From Babylonia areolata (lineage: Eukaryota > Mollusca > Gastropoda > Neogastropoda > Buccinidae), in the NCBI RefSeq assembly GCF_041734735.1, contig NC_134880.1, positions 31,185,785-31,249,784 of the forward strand: a stretch of DNA of 64,000 nt, read 5' to 3'. Positions 10,253-21,556 of this stretch are shown here, piece by piece. The number at the start of each line of letters is the position of its first letter. The first letter of the stretch is position 1. The notes under the pieces were generated by a model. That model was not told where the DNA came from. It was given only the letters and a program-made list of their open reading frames with translations, and searched no databases. Both the position numbers and the translations under genes were made by a program.

Positions 10253-10740
10253 TGTAGCAGGGTAGGGATGGAAGGTAGAAGAAGGAGTTGGGTAGGATCG
10301 CAGGTAGAGGACAGGTGCACTCTTTCCTCGTACCCATTTTGATAAGATATTGAGGTGTTTTATTTACACTAGGTTTCCCACACGTTTCCCAAGTTTGTTC
10401 AAAGCAAGGAAAAAGGATGGAGCCATGTGTGCATGCTGGTTATACTCCATGCTTTCTCAACTGGTACAAACGAATCAATAGTCCAAACACAGCATGTGTA
10501 TACAAGTCAGAACCAGACGTCACCTGATTGGTTGTAAATACACTATGTGTATACAGTGTTGCAAAAGGACACCTTTGGCTGGTCACAAGAAAATAACCAA
10601 TGGCAGGGATTCACTACACACACTCTGCTCCAATCCTCACACACACTTCAGCAGAGAAAGGGTGAGGGTAGGGATGAGGAAGAGGTCGTGTGTGTGGCTT
10701 GGGGATGCCACAACTCAGCCATAACGTGACACACTATAAC
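10253..10740 (-). repeat. 3' LTR of the Gypsy-type fossil
   Basis: About 488 bp, beginning TGTAGCAGGG on the plus strand and ending ACACACTATAAC. It pairs with 12901-13707. In element orientation it lies downstream of a purine-rich tract. Confidence 0.78.
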
Positions 10741-11808
10741 TCTCACCCCTTGCTTGTGAAAGCAAGGTACTCATTGCTGCTGATAGCATACCAATCAATT
10801 ACTTCATGCAAATGGTGAGACAAAGTCTCCATCCAAGAACATTAGCAGATATGAGTACATAAGAATGTTACAGCAATCCCTGTCATCTTACACTCTGATA
10901 GATATCACCCTTAATATACAACAATCAACATAAATGCAGAACATGTCAACAACAACAACAACAACAAAAAGCAATACAGTAAAAAAAAAAATTTTTTAAA
11001 CAATGACCAGAGAAGTAAAAATAAAAATTCCAACTAAACCAGATGAGCAAATATAAAACATGAAAAGCAGCATACAAATTCAAGCTACAACACATCAACA
11101 ACCACACATCCTGAAAATCAACATAAAACCTCCAGCAGAAACACATTGGCAACCACAAAACCTGAAAACGATTCCATTTGAACCATAACATGCTGTCGCC
11201 CTGTACCTAAATCACTAGCAGGCTACAGCTACTAGCCTTCTCACTGCAGGGTGGTTCACATCAGTCTTGGTCCTAGCACTACATGTTAGGAGCAATGACC
11301 CCGTCAGTCTCCAACCCTAGTTCCTATCCATTTGAGCCAACATTCTATCACCTTTTGAGCCACAAGGCATGTGCACTCCAGTTGCCATATGACTTGGGGC
11401 TTGTCTCGCACAAACCTCGTGAACACCCGTCTGCATGATGGTTGAGGGTACTGACTGCATTCAGGCAGTCTACGTCATTCTCCCTCATCAGACATCGACT
11501 ACGAATCCCTGGATCAGGTGACATGGACAGTAGTACCCATTCACCTCAGAATAGATCTTCCCCATTGCAACTCCTTACTGAATGGCAATTCGTCAACTTA
11601 TCCGAAATCCTTTCTTCCAGTTTGTGATCCTGCCCCTTGAGACTATTGTGGAAGTATCTGTGCATTTCATTATGGGAAACTACATCATGGTCTGGGAAAA
11701 TCCCATTGCCCACTGTAGACTGACTTTCCCTTTCCTAATCTTTCTCTGATGCTTCCTGCCCTTACCCTTTTTCTCAACCAGGACCCTGTCTTTAACCTAT
11801 CTATGTGC

Positions 11809-12212
11809 TATTGTATTGTATTGTATTGTATTGTATTGTATTACTCTTTTTTCTCAATAGATTTCTCTGTGTGAAATTCGGGCTGCTCTCCCCAGGGAGA
11901 GTGCGTCGTTACACTGAGAGCACCACTTTTTTTTTCCTGCATGCAGTTTTATTTGTTTTCCTATTGAAGTGGATTTTTCTGCATAATTTCGCCATGGACA
12001 GCCCTTTTGTTGCCGTGGGTTCTTTTATGTGTTCTGGGTGCATGCTGCACACGGGACCTCGGTTTATCGTCTCATCCGAATGCCTAGCGTCTAGACCATC
12101 ACTCAAGGTCTAGCAGACGGGGAGAAAAATACTAGCGACTGTAGGATTCGAACCAGTGCGCTCAGATTCTCTCGCTTCCTTTGCAGATGCGTACCTCGAG
12201 GCCAACTTTCCA
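11809..12212 (-). mobile_element. SINE family 2, copy 3, with (TATTG)n tail
   Basis: Reverse-oriented full-length copy. It shows TTTCTCTGTGTGAAATTC and CTCTCCCCAGGGAGAG, then GGACCTCGGTTTATCGTCTC, then a reversed B box GGATTCGAACCAGTG, ending at about 12212. At its 3' end lies (TATTG)7 at 11809-11845, which is the SINE's tandem-repeat tail. It lies between the LTRs of the Gypsy-type fossil and is therefore younger than that element. Confidence 0.88.
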
Positions 12213-12628
12213 CTTCATCCTGCATTTTCCTAATATTTCCCTCTAACAACAACAGTTCATTTCTCAACTGTCATCTGTTCCCAGTACTGTTGCTGGTCCT
12301 CTTCCATCTCCCTATATAAACCTCAGGGCTTTGTCTTTTGCCATTACATGGTGCAGATCCTTTTTCAGTAGGGGATTCAGAGGGCTATTCATGAACCAGT
12401 CCTGCAGTAGATCAGCGGGGAGGGCCCCTGCATTATTCATGTAGACAGTTCTCTCAATACCACACAAAGCATGAGCATAGTCAATGAATCACCCCTCCGG
12501 TTGCTGCTCCCTGCTGAAAAGTGTTGACAACAGTGTGGTGACACGCTGCCCATCACTGAACACCCCAAGCAGAATGCTAATTACCTTCTCCAGGGCGTTG
12601 GTTTCCTCCAGTCCCACAGCTGGATTTC

Positions 12629-12832
12629 TCACCTAGCAGTTCCCTGCAAATGGCTGTAAATAAAGAAAACAACCATCTCCTCTCCCATGGAATATACAGC
12701 CAGGACCCTCTTCACCTCCATAAAGAAGTCTTCAGCTGATGTCTCACCAGGCTTACCAGAAAATACTGACAGTGTGGGTGCTGTATAGCACGTCATGGGG
12801 AAATCCTGTGCCATGGCATTTGGAGTTGTCAT
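12629..12832 (-). pseudogene. Gag-like remnant of the Gypsy-type fossil
   Basis: A 67-codon minus-strand stretch starting shortly after the 5' LTR and the putative primer site. It contains FSGKPGETSAEDFFMEV, typical of the start of the capsid domain in Gypsy-type Gag proteins. Gag-like sequence seems to continue to about 12240, where a SINE intervenes. It is part of a broken element. Confidence 0.6.
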
Positions 12833-12900
12833 TTTGGGGTTTGGTCGGGTGTGCTGCCAATGTTACGACACCTCACCTGCTGATCCTGTCAGATGCCAAA

Positions 12901-13707
12901 TGTAACAAGGCGGGAATGGGAGGCTAAAGAAGGGAAAGAAGTAGGAGGGTAGGATCGCAGGTAGAGGACAGGTGCTTTCTCTCCTCGTACCACAAGCAGG
13001 GTCTTTTGGTAAAATACTGAGGTGTTTTATTTACACAAGAAAAAGCAGCACACAGCCCATATCAACAGATCTTCTTCAGTGTAGTCTCAGTCTCCCACTC
13101 TGACTCCCTAGTTTGTTCAAAGCAAGGAAAAAGGATGGAACCATGTGTGCATGCTGGTTATATCCCGCGCTTTCTTAACTGGTACAAATCAATGGACCAA
13201 TAGACAGTATATGAAAACGATTTAGAAACAGGACACTGCCTGAATGGTTTTAAATACACTGTGTGTATACAGTGTCACAAAGAGACATATCTGGTTGGTC
13301 ACAAGAAGATTACCAATGACAAGGATGCATACGCACATTCTGCTCTAATCCTCACACACACTTCAGCAGGAAAAGGGTTGGGGGAGATGAGGAGAGCGGG
13401 TGATGAGGGAGAAGGGAGAAGAAGTGGTGACTGAGAGGTTAAGTGTTGTTAATATGTTAGACTGTGTAATGGTTGCAAACGGGCTTAGCAAAGGTGATGC
13501 TATGTTGGCTTACTTAGCAACGAACGAGAAGAGGGGGAAGGAGGAAGGTGAAGAGGTAAGGGAGGATTTGTTGTGACCCAACAGTCCCAAGTGAGGGAGG
13601 AGTGTGGAAGGGGGGTGTAAGGGGAGGGGGTAAGCAAGAAGTAGTATGTGTATGTGTAGTATGCTTGGGGATGCCACAACTCAGCCATAACCTGACACAC
13701 TATAACA
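12901..13707 (-). repeat. 5' LTR of the Gypsy-type fossil
   Basis: About 807 bp, beginning TGTAACAAGG on the plus strand and ending ACACACTATAACA, followed by the CGTT duplication. It is longer than its partner LTR, but the outer ends and several internal blocks match. Confidence 0.78.
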
Positions 13708-13711
13708 CGTT

Positions 13712-14104
13712 CTTATCATCGTGTATTTGTTTAAGCCGAATAACATCACCAAATTTTCTTGTTTTGTGGTATTAGACTATTGCGCATGAAAGGCTGACAT
13801 GAAAGGAAATTCAAGTGCAAGAGATTGGCATGGAAGTATGAAACGTGTGACGTTTTCAGATGAGCAGATACAACTGCTGCAAAAAGTAGGACTGAAAATG
13901 CATGGCAAAGTAAATTGATTTCAAAGGATGTGGCAATGGCTCTGGCCGTAAACACTTCCACAATCTATGTCAGTGTAGGAAAAATGTCACACAAGAACCA
14001 GATCTGGGTTAGAACTAGAGAATGAGAGCTGAGACAAACAGGCATACTGGTTATTCATGACGCAGGCCGACTACGTTCATAACTGCACGGGCGCGAGCTA
14101 TATG
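13712..14104. other. Spacer, nothing recognised
   Basis: No recognisable coding or repeat signature between the LTR fossil and the LINE fragments. Confidence 0.5.
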
Positions 14105-14240
14105 TCCACTGGTGTATCACTTTAAAAGCTGGAAAGTACTGTATATATATTCTCGCCCACTTGTTTATGGAGTACCTCAGGGTTCGGCGTTGGGGCCAGT
14201 ACCTTTTACTTTGTATGTTCAGCGTATGGATTCTATGTGA
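14105..14240 (+). mobile_element. Small L2-like RT fragment
   Basis: A plus-strand frame reads VYGVPQGSALGPVPFTLYVQ at about 14163-14230, the RT block just before the YADD box in L2/CR1-group LINEs. No further block follows in frame. It is a short, orphan fragment. Confidence 0.6.
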
Positions 14241-14283
14241 AAAACATCTCCAACAATAGAGGAATGTTTGGGCCACAATGAAA

Positions 14284-15430
14284 ATGTTCAGTATAAACCA
14301 CAAGCTGATCAGCACCATCCTACAGCTATATGCCAGGGCAACCAGCGCTGTACAAGTCCAGGGAACTGTAGGGAAATTGTTTCACACTTCAGTCAGGGTC
14401 CGCCAAGGGTGCTTACTCTCTCCCACCCTATTTAACATCTTCCTGGGGTAAATAATGAATGAGGCCCTTGAAGATCATACTGGCACTATTAGCACTGGAG
14501 GAAGGATCATTACTAACCCCAGGTTTCCAGATGACATTGACGGCTTGGCAAGTGGAGAAGAAGAATTTGCCACGTTGGTAAAAAAAAAAAAAAAGAAAAA
14601 GAAAGAAAAGAAAGAAAGCTTGATGAGGCCTCAACAAAATACGGGATGGAGATAGGCGCTGAGAAAACCAAGTTGATGTCCAATAGCAGCAACATCATCA
14701 GTGTGGACGTTAAGGTTCATGGACAGAAACTTGAGACTGTGTTGCATTTCAAATATCTGGGTGCCGTAATCAGTGACAAGGGCTCTAAACCAGAGATTCT
14801 TGCAAGAGCTGCTCAAACAGCTGTTGCACTGGCAAGACTGAAGCCCACATCAAAAGACAGCAGAAGCACCATCTGTCACAAGGTCAGACTCGTGTGTGCT
14901 TTGGTACTTTCCATATTTTTGTATGCATGCGAGACATGGACCCCCATGGCAGAACTGCAAAAGAAAATCCAAGCTGTGGAAATGAGATGCTTTCGAAATG
15001 AAAGATGGACATCTCGTATCTCGAACACATCACCAACGAGCAATTTCGCCAGACCATCACTCAACATACTGGGGCCACACGACGACCTACTGACCACCGT
15101 GAAGAAACGGAAACTGATAATATATGGTGGTACTATAAGAACAAACGGCCTTGCCAATGTCATCCTCAGTTGGGAAGAGAAGAAGAGGGAAACAAAGGAA
15201 AAAAAATGGTATGGCAACACTGAAGAGTGGACAGGGCTGACATTTGCTGAGACACAATTACTCACACATGATCGTCCAAAATGGACAAGGCCAGTGCAAG
15301 AGTCAACATCGCGGTGCGCCGACAGTTCCCCACGGAGCCAAGCTTTGTTAATGCTTGTCTGTGTTTTTGTATCTGATATATTCAAAAGACAGGTTTTAGT
15401 TTTGTATTCTGCTACAATCTTACTGTAAAT
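14284..15430 (+). mobile_element. RTE-like LINE, 3' half of the polymerase
   Basis: Starts inside the RT (HKLISTILQLYA, then RVRQGCLLSPTLFNIFLG at about 14290-14450). Next comes the active-site region FPDDIDGLASGEEEFATLV, where FADD is changed to FPDD, and an A-run. A 260-codon frame at 14646-15428 follows with IGAEKTKLMSNSS, FKYLGAVISDKGSKPEIL, FLYACETWT and KEWTGL-like NTEEWTGLTFAETQ, the typical C-terminal end of RTE-type elements. The 5' half including the endonuclease is missing. At least two frame changes and the FPDD box make it inactive. Confidence 0.78.
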
Positions 15431-15642
15431 TTTAAGTTTTGATGGGTTTTTTCTCTCTTTTATATATAGCCGTGCTAGCCCGAGTGGTATATTAAGGGGA
15501 CGGTACAAAAGAATTTAGATTATTACTGAATTAAGGAGTATAGAATAGAAAAGATCCGCGCACCGACCGAGGACATGTAGAAGGCCAGTCACAAAAGGGT
15601 TTTTCAATCACACATTTCAGCGGATTTGTAACCGCTGATTCG
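15431..15642. other. Spacer between two LINEs
   Basis: Possible 3' untranslated remains of the RTE-like copy. Nothing diagnostic. Confidence 0.4.
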
Positions 15643-15936
15643 TTGTCATTTCCGTCACTGGCAGTTCATTACTTTAACAGTTTGTTTTGCTTTGCATGTC
15701 AATGTCCCCTCAGGTCTATATGCTACCCCAGGTACTATGTTCTCCAAGGTCCATATTCCCCCAGGCCAGGTCAGGCTGGTCAGCGAGTCAGAGAACCGCC
15801 AAATTGTGAAGGTTGCGGCCAATGGTTCCACGCAGACTGTCAGACTATCGGCGTCTCATATGAGCAACTAGGAGATTCCGACATTGTCTGGAAATGCCTG
15901 GTTTGTGACTGCGAACTACAGTGTGACAGCCTTTGA
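15643..15936 (+). pseudogene. PHD-finger ORF1 remnant of CR1-like LINE
   Basis: The end of this 97-codon frame reads CEGCGQWFHADCQ, then WKCLVCDCE. That is the second half of a C4HC3 PHD zinc finger, which is a known feature of ORF1 in CR1-like LINEs. The first cysteine pair is not clear, and the start of the frame is unreliable. In the sister element at 44664-48000 the same finger is preceded by a 2A-like motif, which I cannot find here. Confidence 0.65.
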
Positions 15937-16059
15937 CCTGCATGAAGTGAGCAAAACTACCGTCTTCCTAAACTCCTCCTTACCATCCCCTAAAGGTACC
16001 ACCTTTCAACCACTCCACTCCTCCACTCCAATCAGACAAGCACGCCAGAACAGGCAGAG

Positions 16060-16600
16060 AAACCGACCTCTCCGTTTCCTAAACGTCAACGCAAGGTCCA
16101 GAGTGAAAAACTTGACGTAATCATCGCAACCGAAACAAGACTGGATAGCAACATCGCAGATAGCGAGATCCTCCCGCCGTACGTCAAAGTCTTTAGGCGC
16201 AATAGAAACCGACGTGGCAGTAGCTGATCATCTGATGAGCCACAAAGTTCCCGAACTCGCTGTCACCGACTGCAAGTTAGTTTGGGCAAAGATCAAACTG
16301 AAAGGAAAAAAAGACCTTCATGTGGCTGCTTACTACAAACCAGATGACGGCGACAAAGACAGCCTAAATCTCTTGTCATCTGCAGTACAGCATGTCTCCT
16401 CGCAGAATGCCTACTTGGTAATTGGAAGTGACTTCAACCTGCCCTCCATTGACTGGGCATCATGCAGTCTTAAGTCCCCCAGTGTGTACCCCAGACTGCA
16501 CACACAGTTCCTGGACCACCTGAGGGACCATGGCCTATAACAGATAGTCACCTTCCCCACCAGAGAGTTGAACACCCTCGACCTCTTTGTCACAAATTTT
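16060..16600 (+). pseudogene. APE-type endonuclease remnant
   Basis: Frames read RFLNVNARS (about 16075), IATETRLDSNI (about 16125), then at 16214-16540 WAKIKLKGKKDLHVAAYYKP and VIGSDFNLPSIDW. The SDFN block is the metal-binding GDFN motif, and NTLDLFVTNFP precedes the expected SDH block. That SDH block is not found, and the sequence passes directly into the linker, which suggests a deletion of about 300 bp. Confidence 0.7.
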
Positions 16601-17019
16601 CCCACGCTGGGAAATCGGGCGACCCACGACACCTTCAGGAGCTCATAGAACTGAAGCGCGAAGCCCAGTGCAAACTCCGCAGAAACTACTGGACCCACAC
16701 AGCCCACCTCATCCAGGACAACACAGTGGAAGGCAGAGGGGTCTCCAAAGGCCTCTGAGCCTATGTGAAAGCCAAGTGCACAGATTCGACCAACGTCTCC
16801 CCCCTGAAGGTTGAAGGACATCTGGTGACGGACGCCCAGGGCCAGGCTGAAATCCTGAATCGCCAATTCCAGTCGGCATTCAGCAAAATATCCCCATGCA
16901 CACCAGAGATCTTCATGTCTAGGACAGGGCTCAGCCCCACCCTGAAGGACCAACATGCGACTCCATCACCATTGGGGAGGAGAGAGTCAGAAAACTTCTG
17001 AGGAACCTGAAGACCACGA

Positions 17020-17757
17020 AGGCCCCCGGCCCTGACGGCATCAGCCCCCAAATCCCCAAAGAGCTGGCCGACGAGATCACGCCGCCCTCACGCTACTATT
17101 CCAGTCCTCAATCGACTCAGGGGTTGTTCCACAAGACTGGAGGGGGGCGGGGGGGGGGGGGGGAAGCTTACGTGTCACCTATCTTTAAGAAGGGTGAACG
17201 CTACCGTCCAGAAAACTACCGCCCTATCTCGCTGACAAGTGTACCTTGCAAGCTGCTGGAGCACATCATCATCCACACCATTATGGACTTTGCAGAGAAA
17301 AACAACATTATCTGCAGAGAGCAGCATGGGTTCAGGAAGAAGCGATCCTGTGTCAGCCAGCTCTTGGGCCTCGTGGATGAGGTCACACACAGCAGGGAGA
17401 AAGGCAAGCAGACAGACATGCTAATCATGGACTTTGCCAAGGCCTTCGACAGAGTATCCCACTCACTCCTGACCCATAAGTTACTAGTACAGTCCTATGG
17501 AATCAGTGGCCAACATCAACAACTGGATCCAGAGCTTCCTAAGTGAGAGAAAGCAAGCAGTTGTTGTGGAAGGTGCCACTTCGGATTTCGTGCCTGTGGA
17601 GTCGGGAGTTCCTCAAGGCTCTGTCCTCGGCCCCTGCCTCTTGCTGCTGTACATCAACGACCTCCCCAAGGGCCTGACCTCCACCGTACGGCTCTTTGCA
17701 GACGACACGGCATGTCACAGGACAGACCGACAAAAGAAAGCCGCCGATGCAAAGTGA
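17020..17757 (+). pseudogene. Reverse transcriptase remnant of CR1-like LINE
   Basis: Contains KAPGPDGISP-like sequence at about 17020, SPIFKKGERYRPENYRPIS, EQHGFRKKRSC and MDFAKAFDRVSHSLLTHKL (17124-17546). In the next frame come ESGVPQGSVLGPCLLLLYIN and VRLFADDTA (17497-17757). The FADD catalytic box is intact, but the frame shifts near 17500. A G-run at about 17142-17163 sits inside the coding region. Confidence 0.82.
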
Positions 17758-18059
17758 CCTGGATAAGCTTGCTGACTGGGAGGAAAGATGGATGATGTCT
17801 TTCCACCAGGACAAGTGTGCAGTACTGCACTTCGGCAAGCAATGGAAGGCACAATACCACCTACGTGACCATACGCTCAAGCCGCCGCACTATGATACCA
17901 TGTCAGTACCTCGGTGTTACTATATATCTCCACCGACCTCAGCTGGAACAAACACACCAACAACGTCGCAAATAAAACCAGCAAGACCCTTGGCTTCTTG
18001 CGACGAAATCTCAAGGTTGGCCCAATTGCCACCAAGGCCCTTGCACGCCCCCAGCTAGA

Positions 18060-18483
18060 ATACTAGTACGCATACGAAGTCTGGGACCCGCACACGGCTG
18101 ATAACAACAACCAGTGCGGCCTCGAAAAGATACAGAGGAGGGCCGCCCACTTGGTGGTAAACCGCTACCGCCAAACATCCAGCGTGGGATACATGCTTGG
18201 ACAGCTAGGATGGCCTACACTGGAAGACCGGCGAAAGAGAACACGCCAGGCCACCACTCTCAAATACCACCGCGGAGACATGGTCATCGACACCAACCAT
18301 GCGCCAAAAACACAACTAGGACATAACACTCGAGGCTCCGGGGAATACCGTTATGCCACAGAGTCCTGTTACCGAAACTACAGGAAATTCTCTTTCTTCC
18401 CATGTACCACCAAGGAGTTCGACAAGCTGCCACCTGAGGCAGTAACATCAGTCTCAATGGTGGGCCTCAAATCCATCATCTGA
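18060..18483 (+). pseudogene. C-terminal region of CR1-like LINE polymerase
   Basis: LEKIQRRAAHLVVNRYRQTS and LGWPTLEDRRKRTR, then FFPCTTKEFDKLPPE, the usual conserved end of CR1/Jockey-group polymerases. It ends at a stop at 18481-18483. Confidence 0.75.
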
Positions 18484-18509
18484 CCTTACCCACTCCTATC
18501 TCCAGTTCC

Positions 18510-18514
<5 letters not shown>

Positions 18515-18540
<26 letters not shown>
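18515..18540 (+). repeat. C26 homopolymer
   Basis: An uninterrupted run of 26 C in the 3' UTR of the CR1-like LINE. Confidence 0.95.
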
Positions 18541-18650
18541 GATAGGCTAATACTGACTGCATTCCCTATAGAGCAGCAAACCGGAACCCGCCTAATTATT
18601 ATGCCAAAATCTTCAACTGGTTGAAGGCGGGCAGTTATTCAAGATCTTTT

Positions 18651-19505
18651 TTTAAGATTCCTTTGTTGGGTTTAGTGGGTAGCACACACTAGTTGTGAAG
18701 GCCCTGTCACTGATGTTTCCTTTCTTTCTTCTGTCGGTCTGCACCATTAATTCGTCTTTCTTTTCTTCTTTCCTTCAATTTCATTTTGGTCTCTCTTGTC
18801 TCTCTAATGTCTTTCATATTGTTGGGGTTTTGCGTGTGTTTTGTTTTTGTTGTTGTTTTTCCTGCAAGCTGCACAGACGGCAGTCACACTTAACAAGCAA
18901 AGAATCATTCATTACAGATACCGAAACATCGAAAACAAATAAGTCCACGCGCAAGAGAATTATTTTTGTCATTTAGGCAAATGTTTCATTCTTCTTTCAA
19001 ACACTACCATATGCATTGTTTCCCCTCCTTGCATGAAGAAAAAAATGTTTTCACACGGAAAAGAGTGTCGCCCCTGTCAACAACATGGCGGTAAGTTTTA
19101 AGAAAGCAAACCAGTGAACAATGTTACAGTTTGCTACTCCCGTTACACTGTATTATCAAAGCTATATTCCTTTCACTCGTGTTTCACGCGACGCTGCCAT
19201 AATACTGTCTAGCTGTCGTACGTGGTGTCAGTCATAGATAAAAGTCGTAACACAGGCGCAGGTGGTGTCGCGAGTTCAAACACGTCCAGTATTCATGTCG
19301 TCTGAACGAGTGTATTTAGGCTTAAGGTTTATTGATCAGTCAGCCAGGCGTTTTCATCTTTTATTTCCCAGTACAACCCGATTCGATCGGTGGTTGTACA
19401 GCAGAAAAGAAAATCGGAAAGAAAACAAAAAATGACAAAGGAAGTGTTACTTTGACCATAATTATTTTGCTTTACATTTGATGAACTCCAACGCGCGCGC
19501 GCGCG

Positions 19506-19558
<53 letters not shown>

Positions 19559-20640
19559 TTTTGGTGTTTGTTAAGTACTTGTACACTATGATTCAGATAT
19601 ACACAATTTTTACACAGGATATTTTTCATAATAATTTACCTGCCCTGGCTATCTTGCATCACCAAAAATAATGGAAATAAAAATGTATCAATAAAGTTTT
19701 TCTGGCATGATAAGATGCAGCTATCCTTTTACTGCACGAGCAAAGAGAGAGGGGTGTGTATGGAAGGTGTGGACTGAGTCAGGGGGTGGGGGGGGGGTGT
19801 TGTTTCATTGTGTGTTTTTTTTTCTTCCCCTTCATACTGATACTCTTTTGCCTGTACTAATCCCCTTGGTTTAAACAGTATTTTATTTGGAAGATGTATA
19901 GTTGAACAGGACAACAAGAAAATCTTATATAAAGTCCTGTCCTGATACATGTACATCCTTAATATGTGACGGATGTCATCACAGCTAGAAGTTTAAACAT
20001 GATCATACATGAGTTTTAACAAAACTAAGCTAAGATATAAATAAAGTGAAACAAAACACAAAAAAAGACAAATGTGGTGGAGAAAGAAGTCAATAGAGAG
20101 AAAAAGAAGAAAGAAGGCAAGGGCACAAGTACAGCAAGACAGACTGAACTTGGCCGACAAAACAAAGTGGCAAAGGCCAACTAACCATTCTGTCAGAAAT
20201 CCCCTTGTTGTGTCTCTGAAATTTATAAAAGAATCACATTGCTTTTCATGTAATTTTGCATTCACTTGTGGTCTGTTTTTATCACCTCACCTCACCATTT
20301 TTTTTTAAAATTTAACATGGGCAGTTATGTTTTCCATAACACTGTAAAGCATTGAACCTATTTTTAAAATAGCTTTATGCATTCTGAGTTATTTATATAT
20401 TAAAATATTTTAGAGATATTTTCAGAAGTTTGTTTCAAAACTAGTCATTTCCAATATAGTTAGTTCAAAATTCAGGAATGTGTTATGTCAAGTACTAGAA
20501 AGCTTAGTATATTTGTGTTTTTAAAGTTCATCTTCTCTTCTTCTGACATGGTTTGAGTTCTTTTATCTTTTTTTAAACTTTTTTCCTGTATTCCAAAATT
20601 GCATTTTGACATGAATGTCAAATTTAACGAAGATTTGGTC
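18651..20640. other. 2-kb region without recognisable gene; (CG)n-(CA)n at 19492-19557
   Basis: Apart from the compound (GC)n/(AC)n array at about 19492-19557 and a G-run near 19780-19797, I see no protein domain, transposon end or RNA gene. A host regulatory or intronic function cannot be judged from sequence alone. Confidence 0.5.
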
Positions 20641-20652
20641 ATGTGTGGTTGT

Positions 20653-20658
<6 letters not shown>

Positions 20659-20699
<41 letters not shown>

Positions 20700-20803
20700 T
20701 ACAGCCACTTTCATTCACATATTTATGGTTGTGCACGCATACTCACACACACACACACACACACACACACATTTATGGCAGTGCACACATACACACACAC
20801 ACA

Positions 20804-20848
<45 letters not shown>

Positions 20849-20918
20849 ACACACACACACATACATTTTTGGCAGTACACACACACACACACACACACAA
20901 ACACAGAGTAGATATATG
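20659..20918. repeat. Long interrupted (CA)n region
   Basis: Four CA arrays separated by near-identical interruptions (TTTATGGCAGTGCACACAT, TTTTTGGCAGTACACACAC). This looks like a higher-order repeat of array plus a short spacer. Confidence 0.93.
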
Positions 20919-21016
20919 TATAGTCACACACAGCTTTCCAGTACAGTTTTATGCATTCATACCCAATCTCACTTTCTCGATCTGTCTGTCTCTGCTATTA
21001 GTTTATCAGTTTATTT

Positions 21017-21556
21017 GTGCATAGATCTATGTTTGTAGTACTTTGTTGTTTATTCGTACATTACACATTACACCTGTTTCATTATATATATTGCAAAGGA
21101 AAACCAGGTCAGTGCATGCAAGATGTGTGTTGTTGGCTGTCATCATTTTTAGCCTTGCTGTTGTGTGCTGGGGATGTTAAGTTGAACCTGGGGCATGGTA
21201 AACATGGTGATGACACTGAACAGCATGCTTCTGTAGAAAGTGTGGATAGTTTTCCCAATGTTGACGGCAATTTGAAAACCTTGTTGTGCTCCATGTTTGA
21301 ACAGCAACAGCAGCTCATACAGGCAACCTTTGATTCCCTCAAACAACAGCTGGGTACTGTGCAGGTCAGCTTGGGTGATCTGGGGCAGGACATTACTGAT
21401 CTGTGTGCCAGAACTACACAGTTGGAGGAAGATGTCAGAGATGTGTGTGAAGTGTGTCAGGAAGCCAGCAGTGCTGTGTCTACAGTGGAAGAGAGACTGG
21501 AGGAGCTGGAGAAAAACATTGAAGAGAAATTTGATAAACTTGAATTCTTCTCTTGA
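21017..21556 (+). CDS. LINE ORF1 protein, L1-ORF1p-like coiled coil with degenerate 2A motif
   Basis: A 179-codon open frame. Residues 41-52 are hydrophobic (LSSFLALLLCAG), followed by DVKLNLGHG at 53-61 (21173-21199), a degenerate form of the DVExNPGP motif known to cause ribosome skipping in viruses and in several LINE ORF1s. Residues of about 95-178 are a predicted coiled coil rich in Q/L/E (LEELEKNIEEKFDKLEFFS). Beyond the stop, other frames to about 21930 hold L1-ORF1p-like RRM and C-terminal pieces (TTRQQQIIKDH). The protein would bind element RNA as a multimer. NPGP has become NLGH, so skipping is probably lost. The start Met at 21017 lies upstream of the hydrophobic stretch. Confidence 0.65.
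   Translation: MHRSMFVVLCCLFVHYTLHLFHYIYCKGKPGQCMQDVCCWLSSFLALLLCAGDVKLNLGHGKHGDDTEQHASVESVDSFPNVDGNLKTLLCSMFEQQQQLIQATFDSLKQQLGTVQVSLGDLGQDITDLCARTTQLEEDVRDVCEVCQEASSAVSTVEERLEELEKNIEEKFDKLEFFS

Larger units (their letters stand above)
10253..13707 (-). mobile_element. Gypsy-type LTR retrotransposon fossil, broken
   Basis: A minus-oriented element about 3.5 kb long. Direct repeats at 10253-10740 and 12901-13707 share their ends and long internal blocks such as AGTTTGTTCAAAGCAAGGAA and AACTCAGCCATAAC. A 4-bp duplication CGTT flanks the element (10249-10252 and 13708-13711). On the minus strand, the sequence just inside the upper LTR begins TTTGGCATCTGACAGGATCA (a plausible tRNA primer site), and a purine-rich stretch precedes the lower LTR. 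A Gag-like segment lies at 12629-12832. The 2.2-kb interior is far too short for a full Gypsy pol and also holds a SINE. It is clearly broken with many changes. The LTRs are strongly diverged, so it is old. Confidence 0.8.
15643..18650 (+). mobile_element. CR1-like LINE with PHD finger, plus strand, decayed
   Basis: Domains in order: PHD-finger ORF1 remnant (15780-15936), APE endonuclease pieces (16060-16600), linker (16630-17000), reverse transcriptase (17020-17750), C-terminal region (18060-18483) and a 3' UTR. The layout and wording match the minus-strand element at 44664-48000 (for example FKKGERYRPENYRPISLTS against FKKGEQYDPANYHPVSLTS), so the two are one family. Several frame breaks, loss of the last endonuclease block, a G-run inside the RT and a C-run in the 3' UTR show it is dead. 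Confidence 0.85.

Noticed and set aside
15470-15505. tRNA-like A box (TAGCCCGAGTGG) near 15477
   Set aside because: No B box at the right distance and no SINE body seen; probably chance.
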